NCBI GenBank assembly: GCA_032622095.1
Contig: CP136069.1
Span: 187,787,122-187,851,121 of the forward strand
DNA from: Siphonodentalium dalli
Taxonomy: Eukaryota > Mollusca > Scaphopoda > Gadilida > Siphonodentaliidae
Direction: 5' to 3'
DNA: 64,000 bases
Part shown: positions 1 to 11,700 of the stretch, one piece after another
Layout of the letters: every line of letters begins with the position of its first letter
Position numbering within the stretch: the stretch's first letter is position 1
The notes under the pieces: generated by a model
Seen by the model: the letters and a program-made list of their open reading frames with translations, nothing else
The model's database searches: none
What the model was told of the DNA's origin: nothing
Position numbers and translations under genes: made by a program

Positions 1-77
1 TTGCATATATAAGAGAATACACTGGCACAAGATATTTAATGAAGCACCAGCGCATCTCCCGTCATGAAAGGTCTAAT
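1..77. mobile_element. Truncated CCCTTTCATG-type element, cut by the window start
   Basis: The window opens in a family B hairpin arm (ATATAAGAGAATACACTGGC) followed by a sequence ending CCCGTCATGAAAGG. The same ending closes related elements at 1224-1485 and 44.1 kb. The other end lies outside the window. Confidence 0.6.
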
Positions 78-170
78 GGGCTCATGGGTATACTATTATT
101 TTCTGGCAAATAAAAAAAAACATTTTAGTTTTTGTGTCAAATAAGATGCAGCATCTTTAGGCCATGCAAA

Positions 171-321
171 CAAGCCTTGAAATAGGGTGTCTGTCATTTG
201 CAGAATGAGGTCCCCAGAGGGTGAATTTGGTGATGCTAGCTCACTATGCGGGGTAGCATCACTAAATTCACACTCTGGGGACCTCATTCTGCAAATGACA
301 GACACACTATTTCAAGGCTTG
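171..321. mobile_element. Family A hairpin element, short form
   Basis: A 151-bp hairpin with termini CAAGCCTTGAAATAG and its complement, and an inner stem GAATGAGGTCCCCAGAGG. It is flanked by a perfect 8-bp direct repeat CATGCAAA (163-170 and 322-329), the target-site length of hAT transposons. It has no coding capacity. Confidence 0.85.
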
Positions 322-709
322 CATGCAAAGTCAATTTCCCATTTCTTAGATCAAAACAATTTTTAAAGTATGAGAGCGCGAAATTTTTAATTTAATTGTT
401 GATTTCTGGCGTACACGCCAATGAAGCATTCCGCTCCTGAATCGGCTAGATCTGGGTTTAATACCAGTTGCCCGCTGCCATTATTACCCAGATAAATCTC
501 CATAAAAGATAGTTGATAGACTACATGCGATTTATTTTGTAAAATCTTCACCCATTAAAGTATCATTGACACATATATTTTACTGTGTTTGCAGTTCATC
601 ATGACAGTCATGAATGAATCGGAAATTAGAATGTTCGATCTGAGTTCGGAGCAATTATTTTGTACCGATTATATAATTATTTCCAACATATAAAACACGA
701 TAAAAAAGG
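322..709. other. Intronic sequence with a tRNA-like patch
   Basis: There is no exon here. Around 405-480 the plus strand has TGGCGTACACG followed by GGTTTAATACC, weakly like A and B boxes of a tRNA-derived SINE. The match is too degenerate to call. Confidence 0.3.
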
Positions 710-1160
710 TTGCAGGTGCAAATAGTGTGTCTGTCATTTGCAGAATGAGGTCCCCAGAGGGTGAATTTAGTGATGCTATCCCGCATAGCGGGCTAGCATC
801 ACCAAATTCACCCTCTGGAGACCTCATTCTGATTAGGCCTCATCTTCTGGGAATTATCTATAATCTCAAATTAAACATTGTTATTACTTACGTTTTCCCA
901 TCTGGGAAGTTTCTATATCCCCTAATTTTCAGAAGGTAAAATCCATAATCGAGGTGCCCAATGGGTACCCATCACCAACTTCAACTGGGGACATCATTCT
1001 GATCCTAGATCTACCATAGAAGTTGAGGGCCTAAGCAGAATGAGGTCCCCAGAGGGTAAATTTAGTGATGCAAGCCCCCTATGCGGGATAGCGTCACTAA
1101 ATTCACCCTCTGGGGACCTCATTCTGCAAATGACAGACACGCTATTTGCAGGCTTCGGGG
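710..1160. mobile_element. Family A element, two-hairpin form
   Basis: Two hairpins built on GAATGAGGTCCCCAGAGG (738-832 and 1036-1125) flank a central non-palindromic stretch. The outer ends carry GTGTGTCTGTCATTTGCAG and its complement. No clean target duplication is visible. Confidence 0.75.
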
Positions 1161-1223
1161 TTGAGGACCATGCTCGTGGGCTGAGAAATGGAAAATTGAC
1201 TTTGCATGTCTGCAACAATGATT

Positions 1224-1485
1224 TTAACCCTTTCATGGCGGGAGCTGCATTGGTGCAGCATTAAAGATCATGTGCCAGTGCATTCTCTTATATATGCGAG
1301 TCTCCAATAGGGTGCCTCAATATATAAGGGAATGCACTGGCTTGCAAGACCAAGGTAAATATTGTTAGGCCAATGCATTTTCTTATATATGCGAGGCACC
1401 CTATGGGTGACTCACATATATAAGAGAATACATTGGCACAGGGTTTTCGCAAAAATTAAGGAAGCTCCAGTCATGAAAGAGTTAA
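1224..1485. mobile_element. TTAA-flanked CCCTTTCATG element carrying a family B cassette
   Basis: TTAA-CCCTTTCATGGCGGGAGC on the left mirrors GCTCCAGTCATGAAAGAG-TTAA on the right. The TTAA target and CCCTTT start are typical of piggyBac-like MITEs. Inside are two family B hairpins (about 1274-1345 and 1370-1436). Confidence 0.75.
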
Positions 1486-1857
1486 TGATTTCCAAATTGG
1501 TCATCAATTATAGTCAGCCCAACCTCATAGTTCTAAACAAATTATAGTACAGCCTTCAATGCAGTTATCAATAGACATGTCCAGATACATGCATGTGTCC
1601 TTCTGACAGTTGTTGCTCTAGTATTGCTAATAGTGATAAACCTGAACGAGAGAATGATGAGACAGATAATAAATGAGTTATTGATACGGATACCACATGT
1701 CTTTAGTGAAAGGGTATTAATATTCTCAAATCCAATCAAACAATCCAAATCGAAAGCCAAACATGTGAGGAGTGTATGTAATAAATAAACAGAACACAAT
1801 GTGCATCTTAATCAAGAATCTTATATGAAATGAGTTGCTGATGGCGCAAGGATATAA
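1486..1857. other. Intronic sequence, nothing recognised
   Basis: AT-rich sequence downstream of dynamin exon 12 with no exon, RNA gene or repeat boundary that I can support. Confidence 0.5.
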
Positions 1858-2256
1858 GTGACCCGCCATATCAAATCCAGTCGTAAGTCGGGATTTTTTT
1901 ACCCTGTGCCAATGCATTCTCTTATATATGCGAGTCGACCATAGGTCGCCTCGCATATATAAGAGAATGCATTGGCCTAACAATTTTTTACAATTTTAAT
2001 AATTTGTTCTTGTATTCTTTAACAATTTTATAATTTCACCCATACAGAGCCCCAGACAAACATGAGCAGACGACACTCTTCTATATGCTTCTATATATGT
2101 GTGGGGCTGCCTGCAGGGTAATGAATGTTTTTTATTTTATGTCCTAAAACTTGTCAGAAACATTTATTTAAAAAAAATGATAAAAAATATAAGAGAATGC
2201 ATTGGCACAGGGTAAAAAAATCCCGACTTACGACTGGATTTGATATGGCGGGTCAC
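1858..2256. mobile_element. Family B element with GTGACCCGCC termini
   Basis: A 399-bp element with near-perfect inverted ends: GTGACCCGCCATATCAAATC on the left is mirrored at 2237-2256, and the match continues through CCCTGTGCC into GCATTCTCTTATAT. Inside are a full family B hairpin (1912-1975), a T-rich spacer and a second, partly lost hairpin. No clear target duplication. Confidence 0.75.
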
Positions 2257-2678
2257 ATATTTCACGAAGCAGAGCTTTTGCAAAATTATCTATGCTCTGT
2301 TCACAACAAATTGCAAAAAATAATTTGAGATTTGATGCAAGTTGTGTTCTGTATTTATTGAACACACTTATGTTGGATAAAAATTCATAACATACTTCAA
2401 TACCTCCATTGATATCATTGACTTAAGTCTGATAAAAAACAATCATTTTTGGGGTATCAGCGGAAGCGGATCATTGACTAATCTATACACCATCGATCTT
2501 TGCAACGTCAACACAAAGTAGTGCCGATATGTATTCAACAATATGTATTCAATGGCTGTACTTCCGTTGAAAACATCTGAATACCATAGGAAATACAAAC
2601 AATCAGAAATGACAAGCACACGTATCTGAACAAGTCTTATAATGAGCAGCCATTAAACAGATAGACTGGTTCTCATAC
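2257..2678. other. Intronic sequence, nothing recognised
   Basis: I searched this stretch for the missing PH-domain exon and found no reading frame with dynamin similarity. Confidence 0.5.
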
Positions 2679-2792
2679 CTCTTCATCTTTAAACCACTGT
2701 AGAGACTCCGCTGACAGCACAAACCAGAAGTCTTTGGATCCACCTTTCATAAAACTGATATTATGTAAGCAGAGCCAGCCTTTCCTTATCAC
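2679..2792 (-). CDS. DNM: Dynamin exon 12: first part of PH domain
   Basis: A 114-bp exon encoding residues 518-555: [20 protein letters not shown] then [18 protein letters not shown], the first beta strands of the phosphoinositide-binding PH domain. Acceptor ctgttgtag/GTGATA, donor GAAGAG/gtatga. The next PH exon, with the membrane-inserting loop, was not found between here and base 1, so the gene continues off the left edge. Confidence 0.93.
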
Positions 2793-5700
2793 CTACAACA
2801 GATCAAGATTTATATCAAGATGTTGCTATGGAGACTAATGTTTGAAAAATTATGGATGAATATATGAAAAATTTACCCTCTGGGCACCTCATTCTGCTTA
2901 GGCCTAATATTCTGGGAAGTGTCTACAGTCTCAAACTAAAATTGTTTTTAGTTACTTATACCCTTCTGTTTAGTTTCTATAGCCCCTAATTTGCAGACAA
3001 TAAATTGCATAATGGAGGCGACGAATGGGTGAACATTACCAACTTCAACTTGGGAACTTAAATCTGATCCTAGGTCTCCCATAGCAGTTGAGGCCTAATC
3101 AGAATGAGGTCCCAGAGGGTGAATTTTGAATTTAGTGATGCTAGCTTGCTGTTCGGGACAGCATCACTAAATTCACCCTTTGGGGACCTCATTCTGCAAA
3201 TGTCAGACACACTATATCCCAGCTTGCTCGGAATTCAAAACAATTTATGCCAGAGATTTGTATTTATAGCAAACTGGACATCTTTTCTGTTGAATATCAA
3301 AGGGAGCTAATCCATGACTTAGAATTTGGAGACATATCTTTCAGCTAAATTTATTAAATATATATGGATTCTCAAGTTCAGTTATAAAAGTATACATTAG
3401 CATGTTCTATCATTCATTTGGAGTGATGTTCAGGAATTATAAGCAGAAAACAAACAGATAATACAAGTTCAGAAAGTTTCATATTCACTGATGTGAAATG
3501 TTCAGATAATAAGTTCAGCAAATGGCCTTAACCCTTTCAGTGCCAAGTCCGATTTTTGTATCAACCCATATTTCCTTGATCATTTTTCAAATTTATTGAT
3601 TATAATAATGTGATACATTGATGGAAAGAGCTCTAAGAGCTCTTTCCATAAATGTATCACATTATTATAATCAATAAATTTGAAAAATGATCAAGGAAAT
3701 ATGGGTTGATACAAAAATCGGACTTGGCACTGAAAGGGTTAATTAGAACAATTACTGAGGGAACTACTTCTCAATGAGAATTTAGTACACAAAATCATTA
3801 AAATTACCTGATTGCCTATTTTTCGTTTAGATGTGTTCTCTGATTTCTGTGAAGCACTGAAATTAGACAATGGTATATCAGAATTTAATGATTTTTAATA
3901 CCTGCTGTAAAACATAAATTCCATCGCCTTCAATGTGTCTCTTGATACATATTAACTACCACTTACCAAAAGTAACAGTGACATTCAAATTCTCGTTTCA
4001 GGCATTGTTCATATCTTCCCTTTATAAGGTCATTTAAAGATACTCAATCCGATCAGACGGTCCAAACATCATCAAGTTACAACATAACAACATTTCTTCA
4101 AAATACGCTTTACCTATCAGAATCAATTAATTACAACAAAATAATGCTAACCGCTGATAACTATAGTATAAAATTTCCCAAAACGTGTTATTTATCAACC
4201 TGTTGTTCAACGAAATATGGCCGTATTATCACTGGAGTATCATGAAATTTGGCCGTATTACCACTTGATTTTAGAATTATCCATCTTCATCCGCAATTTT
4301 GGCTGAGACCATCGGTTTGACGACTTTATTCTGGACCACAAATAAGTATACATTTCGAGAAATAACAAATTTCAAAAATTGATATCTGATCACTATGAGC
4401 TTTGATGGGTGGGTTTCTCGACTAAAATCAAATATTTTTACCCTGTGCCAATGCATTCTCTTATATATGCGAGTCGACCATAGGTCACCTCGCATATATA
4501 AGAGAATGCATTGGCCTAACAATTTTTTACAATTTTAATAATTTTTTCTTGTATTCTTTAACAATTTTATAATTTCACCCATACAGAGCCCCAGACAAAC
4601 ATGAGCAGACGACACTCTTCTATATGCTTCTATATACATTGTATGTGTGGGGCTCCCTGCAGGGTAATGGATGTTTTTTATTTTATGTCCTAAAAATTGT
4701 AAGAAACATTTATTTAAAAAATGATAAAAAATTGTTAGGCCAATGCATTCTCTTATATATGCGAGGCATCGTCGACTCGCATATATAAGAGAATGCATTG
4801 GCACAGGGTAAAAAAAAGCCAACGAAATAGTAATTTGGAAGCATTAGTTCCGATTATGCATCTTTAACTACACAAGTAAATAGCATTTTCCTATTGACCA
4901 TATAATCTCTTCACTCAAGCCTGGATATAGTGTGTCTGTCATTTGCACAATGAGCCCCCCAGAGGGTGAATTTAGTGATGCTATCCCGCATGGTGGGCTA
5001 GCATCACCAAATTCACCCTCTGGGGACCTTATTCTGCTTAGGCCTCATCTTCTCTGAAAAGTTTCTTTATTATCAAATTTCTATAGAAAATTCTTCATAT
5101 AGATTCTATTTTATTTTTTTTATAGTTTAGTTTCTCCATATCCCCAAATTGGCAGACAACACATTGCATAAACAAGGTTCCCAATGGGTGTACATCACAA
5201 TATTCACCATTTGGGAACTTCAATCTGAGTCTATGTCTCCCACAGCTGATGAGGCTTAAGCAGAATGAGGTCACCAGTGGGTGAATTTAGTGATGCTAGC
5301 CCGCTATGCGGGATAGTGTCACTAAATTCACCCTCTGGGGACCTCATTCTGCAAATGACAGGCACACTAAACTCAGACTTGGTCAAACATGCTTGTAACT
5401 GAACCTGGCTAATTTTGTGAGTCCAGTATATTTTATTCTATGTAGATTAGGCCAAAAAAAAAGTGTTTTGGTTCTCGGGCAATTATTTTTTCAAATCAAT
5501 GAGGGAGGGTTTTATTTTTATTTTTTTCTGCGCATAGTAAGCATGGACAAAGATACCTTCCTCTGTCTAGTAATAACCAGAAAGGTAGAGGGAACTGTTA
5601 TGCATATAAACTCATTTAGTCTTATATAAAAATGACATTGTACTACCAGTGTATGACTGGGATTACCTAACAATATATAATGCCCCTGACATTAACTACT

Positions 5701-8700
5701 GTTATTGTTGTCTAAAAACTGATACCTCCCCATTCTAATATGTGATCCTGAATTTAGTCCTGTGCCTTTCAATTGTATAAAGTTACAATTAGTGTAAGAA
5801 GAGCCTGAGGATCAGCTAATCATTTTCTTAATTGTAGTCATCTACTTCATGTTGTAAGCCTGCAAGTCACTTTTTAACACATTACATGTTCGAGCTCAAT
5901 GCACACTAATATTCAACACATATCTGCTATGGACATGTTGATAAAATCCACACAAATTATTATTTTTGTTTTTCAAATTTTTTTTTTCGTAAGTTTTTTT
6001 GTCATTACTTCAGGCATTGCAATAAAAAGGCCTAATGCGGCCCTTTTTATTCAATGCGGCGGGGCCTGAGAACCAATACTTTTTTTTTTTTGGCCTTACC
6101 TTTCTTCAATATACTCACTTTGCGAAGCCAATGAAATCCTCGTGGTTTGTGTTCATATATGACAGCTGAAAGTCGACCAGTAATAATAACTGATCTTTAG
6201 TTTTTTGTTCTTGTTCTCGAATTCTTGAACTGACTATCCGTTCTGTTTCTTCTTGTAACCTTGGATATTTTTTCATCTGAAAATTTGAGAAATTATTTTT
6301 AAATGCATCAAGCTTTCAGGGCCCAAAATTACAACAACTCTTTTATAGAACTCAGTCAAACATCCAAGTCAAAAAAGTGTGATAATGCTATTTAATCACA
6401 GGTGCACATGTTAGAAAGATTAATATCATACCAAACCTCTACATCAATTGACTAAAGAATAAAATCAGAAACAAAATTAATGCACCCAGGGCCGATAAGG
6501 TTCAAGGTGATTTATGTGATTGTCCGATCTACTTCATCTGTCAGACATTCCGGGTTTCAGTATGATCCATTCCATATCAGCTGAACATAAAATCCGCCCG
6601 GAATGCTGCTTCCTTCTGTCGACATGAATTGTAAGTCATTCGTAAATTCTATGTGTCGTGATCCCTCCCTACCCCTTGGAGCTCCATGCCCGCCTTGTTC
6701 GGCATTGCGGAGTGGCACGCCCTCTTCTTTGTCGTGTGATGCCATGTTTTGTGCCTATGTCCTTGATTGTTTGCCTCTCGCTGCTGCTGTTCTTTGTATT
6801 TCAGGTGCTGTGTCATCAGTGCCATTGGTCCAGCTTTGGTGCATCCTGCAATGGTAACGGTTGAGTTACCCGCCCGTTCGGTCTCTGGTCGGCTTATTCC
6901 TTCATGCTCTTTGCCAGAGTGTTTTCTCACCAAGCCGGTGCTTAGCCATAGGGAGTTGGGCTGTCCAGTGGTCTCTCCTGCCTGTACCCGCATCGCGCTC
7001 GTTGGGCCTCACCCTGTTGGCCATGTGTGCTTACTGCTTAGTGGCGCCTCACAGCACCTCTTAGACGTTTGCTCCGAATCGTATCTCGTCGGGCCATTCT
7101 CATAATGCCCTGCGCTGTACAGCAGTGTTTCTTCAGCGTTTCTCTGCGTTGGCTTCTCCTCAGAGCTGAGGCTCTGTTATAAATTAGTTAAGTTGCGAAT
7201 GGGCTATCTGCAGGACAAGCTTGTAAATAATCGTGCATTAAAGCTGAGATTATACCCCACTCATGTGTTGTCGCTTAAATATCCCATGCAGTCAGAGAGT
7301 GATCTCCGTAGTGCATAGACAATTGATGCAGTAGTGGCAGGGTTGTCACTGGTGGGGGTGGGGTGTCTTGGATCGGAGTAGTCACATAAGTATGTTGTAA
7401 AGATGCCTATGTCAAAAAAGGTTGATAATTCTGTCTAATAAATTAATTTCACTGATGTCATAATCATATAGGTGTATGGTATAGATATACAGAACAGCAA
7501 TAGTGTGTCATTAGCTGTCAACTTATGGTAAGTGCAATGAAATAAGAAGTAATAAAAGGTCAGCCGACCACAGTGTCCCCCGAAAACGTGGCAAGTTGAT
7601 GCCGTTTTGTTAAAGAAATAAAAAAAAATGTTGAAATGTTCCAAGTCGAAAGGGTTAATAATTCCGTAAAGAAATAATTTTCTGTCATCTATATATATGT
7701 TGCACATCTCCAATATGTGGGTAACAATACTCTGAAGTTTCAAATATCTACGATCAAAACTGTAGGAGGAGTTGATTACACCATGAAGGTACAAACTCAA
7801 ATTCGAACTTGACCTGTATTTTGATATGAACGACCTACAAAAAAACTGAATTTCCAATTAAACAATCCAAACTTGAGTTATCATCCGGAAACCAAAGAAA
7901 AAACAAGAAAAATTTAATTTTCTAAGTCGAAAAGCCCATAACTCTGAGAAAAATCATCGGATCAAACTTACAACTCTGGACGGACGCATGGATGGATGGA
8001 CGGGACGGGATGCACAGATGCGGCTGATTACAATAGTCCCCCAAAAATAAATTTTTCGGGGGACAATAAGAATGTTGTAATTGAATGGAGGTCTTGAATG
8101 TTGTAATTGAATGGAGGACATTTTATATCCTAAATACTCATTGAATACACCTTTAACTCTTCCATGATTGGAGCTTCCTGAAATTTTGCGAAAACCCTGT
8201 GCCAATGCATTCTCTTATATATGGGAGTCTCCTAATAGCCTAACAATTTTACATTGACCTTGTAAGCCAGTGCATTCTCTTATATATGCGAGGCTCCCTG
8301 TGGGAGATTAGCATATATAAGAGAATGCACTGGCACAGTTCCCATCAAGAAAGGGTTAACAACACCTAGATTTTCATTTTTCTATCTCAAAACTCTGTTA
8401 ATTACAAAGCATTTTATATCCTAAATACTCATTGATGAGCAGTTCCCTTAGGAAATGTTCAAATATTAAGTTCAACAAACAACAAGGTCGTTTGTAGAAC
8501 TTATTATCAAAACATTTCCAACAAATGAATATGAATTCTTCTGCACTGGTATTATCTTTTCGTCTGGTTATCGTCTGCTCATATATCCTTGATATCCCTC
8601 CAAATGAAAAAATAGACCATTCCAATGTATGCATTTATAACTTAATGGGAGAATCCATTAAGTATAGAAAAGGTTAAACATCTACTGTCATAGTTCAAAC

Positions 8701-11700
8701 TTTCCTTCTATAAAACATATTTTCATACTTCCATTTGAATACACTTACATTTTCTGAACATTTCCGCACTACAGTTGTCAAGTCATTAACAACTTGATCG
8801 ACACATTTCAGTGACGGTTCTTGTAATTTCTTGATCTGTTCTTTAACAATAAATTCAAAGGCTAAATCTGGTGTGAACAATCCAGTTCTGTGAAGAAAAA
8901 ACAGAAAACAAATTAGGCAAGAATGAATTGCCATCAAAGTCATTTTAGCCTCTTATATAATTGAAGATAAGGGCGGTCTTCCTGGTGGGTATAGCTGTTA
9001 AAATAGTCACATCCGCTGAAGCCACCATAAACAGAAAGAATATTATATAATAGACAGATGTTATCCTTATACCAATAATAGATATCATATACATTGCATG
9101 TTATTGTCACGTGTGTATGCTTTGTTATGTATACAAACTTAAAAAACATTACAGAACCATTGTTTATAGACAAACATTCAGGACTATCGGATCGTCCAAT
9201 GAAAATGTTCTGTTGTGCCGTGTAAGGCGAAGATAAAATTATTGGTGCCATCAACAATCGCATTCAAATCACACCAAATTTTATTTTAATCGACCCATTC
9301 TACCCACTGTCAGTTTAAAATCCAGCTAATCCAGGGTACTTCATGATTGGGAAATGATCAGACAGAAAACATCTGCATAATATAATTGTTCATGCAAAGA
9401 GATGATTATTCTCTAACACAAAGCGTGTTTTGTGAATAATATCACATTCATATCATCGTTATGCTATGCTAATTTCTTGAGGAAATTATCATAATTTGAC
9501 AAATTTTATTTCTAAATTCTAACCTACAACGATTAATTGCAATGTAAATCGGGTAGTCACAAATGTTATGTTTCTCAAACACCAACTTCCCAAGTGAAAA
9601 ATTATCCAAGTCACATATTACCTCAATTATGAACTGCCTGTAGAGACAGCAGAACATATAGCGCTGGTAACTATGAACTGCCTGTAGAGACGGCAGAACA
9701 TATAGCGCTGGTAACTATTGAGTGCGCTCGATGGATATAGTTGGTTTTTTTTAAATATTTATAAATTGCCATAGTTTGTATGTTAATGTAATTTCATGAA
9801 TTATCAGGCCTCAAAATATAGAGTTGGTCATATGTAGAATGAGATCCAAAGGGTGAATTTAGTGATGCTAGCCCACACATTTAGCATAACTAAATTCACT
9901 TTCTGGGACCTCATTCTGCTTAGGCCACATCTTTTCTGGAAGTTATCTTTATTATCAAATAACTAGTTTTTAAGTTTGATTTTCTTTTTAGTTTAGTTTG
10001 AATTTCTCTATTAGTTTAGTTTCTCTATATCCCAAAATTGATAGACGACACATTGCATAATTGAGGTGCCCAATGGGTGCACATCCTAATATTCACCATC
10101 TGGAAACTTAAATATGAGTCTAGGTTTGCCATAGCAGATGAGGCCATGCAGAATGAGGTCCCCAGAGAATGAATTTAGTGATGCTAGCCCGCTGTGCGGG
10201 GTAGCGTCACTAAATTCCCCCTCTGTGGACCTCATTCTGCAAATGACCAGCACCACATCTTGAGGCCTGTGAACACGTTCGTGGTACCACCGCATTACCA
10301 ACAGTAACGAATGCTAGTACCAAAGTGACATGCGGTAATGCACCACGTAAAACGCGGTGACATTACCGCGGCGCGGTAGTGTTTTTTTTAACGAGGTTAA
10401 TGACGGAAGGCGATGTGTGACTGCCAATGTGCAAACAAATGGCATTCGTCGACAGTCTCTGTGAACTGTATTGCCAATACACAATAGTGTGAGCCAAATG
10501 CCAAAATGTGCGGCCTGTATTGCCAATACACAATAGTGTGAGCCAAAATGTGCGGCTGATTGTCTTACCGAGTGTCTGAGTGTATCAAACAAACGTACGA
10601 ATATACAAAACAATTTAAATCATCTTTGAATTCAGTATGTTTTTTTGTTTTTTTGCAACAAACACTTTCAATTTAGTTAGTGTTATTGTCGTTACTCAGA
10701 TTATCAGATTTGTGTGTAATTATCTTGCGCGAACCAAACAGACTTAATTATTATATAGAGGCATACTTTTCCCCTTTCCAATGCCAAACACGCATGCGTT
10801 TCATCCGAATCGTGATTAGATAAGAATATGTGAAATTAATTTGTACCCTGAATTGCCGATTACAGCAAATGCAGGCGACCGCTAAACGTTGCAAGAGATC
10901 AAACAATGCCGCCAGACAATAATCACGGACGCGCACATGCTCAGTGACTGTTGACGTAACAAAATCAAATCTTTTCCAAGCGCAATACGTCGGGTTATTG
11001 TCATAGAATTTATAATGTTCAGTTGCGATAGGGACACTAGATTTTACTGTGGTTCGAACTTATACAGCGGTAGTGAACCCAAATAAGTTTGAGCTATTTG
11101 GTATTGCATACAATAATATAATGCAGAACATACAATTATACATATTTTAGTTTGCATCCCTTTTATGTACCTCCAATCTATTTGTACATGAAAGTTAAAT
11201 GGAGACTTTTCACCCATCGTGAACCCCATGGTATCTGGAGACATGCACGTGCTCCATTGTTTGATGTACCGGTAATTTACTGTGTGTCAATCACATGCCG
11301 TGACGTTGAGTGTTTCGAATCTCTGCATTGCATTTGGTACTTTGAACTGTAATTACTGTAACTTCATTCTCCCGACTAATTGGTCAATAAAATTTAACTT
11401 TTATCTATAACTTTCAACATTATACGATTTTGAGCCGGCCAATTGCCATGTACGTGCACTTATTTTTGTGTCGTGCTGATCACGGTATCGGTACCTACAA
11501 AATTTGCTGTAACATCAAACAAGAATTACGTCAGCTTTGTCAAGAAATTGTGCACATCGTAACTGGTTGAGTGAACATGATTTATGATTACTTGGTGTCA
11601 CTTTCTCTGCGAGATTCCCTTTCATCCTCGATCAAAGAAAGGACCATGATGCCACGGCTTTGTCTTTAACTATTAAAAAGTCGTAATTCAGTATTGATTG

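Noticed and set aside
1-2678. Remaining PH-domain exon of dynamin downstream of exon 12
   Set aside because: No frame with the expected PH strand pattern was found; the stretch is mostly transposon sequence.
6649-7105. Overlapping frames of 112-114 codons on both strands
   Set aside because: No domain, no splice context and frames on both strands of a GC-richer stretch; most likely fewer stop codons by composition.
6539-7310. Solo LTR starting TGTCAGAC and ending GCATAGACA
   Set aside because: Flanking 5-bp sequences do not match and no second LTR or polypurine tract is visible.
7435-7857. 140-codon minus-strand frame as an alternative dynamin exon
   Set aside because: No similarity to dynamin or other families; it overlaps a dispersed repeat.
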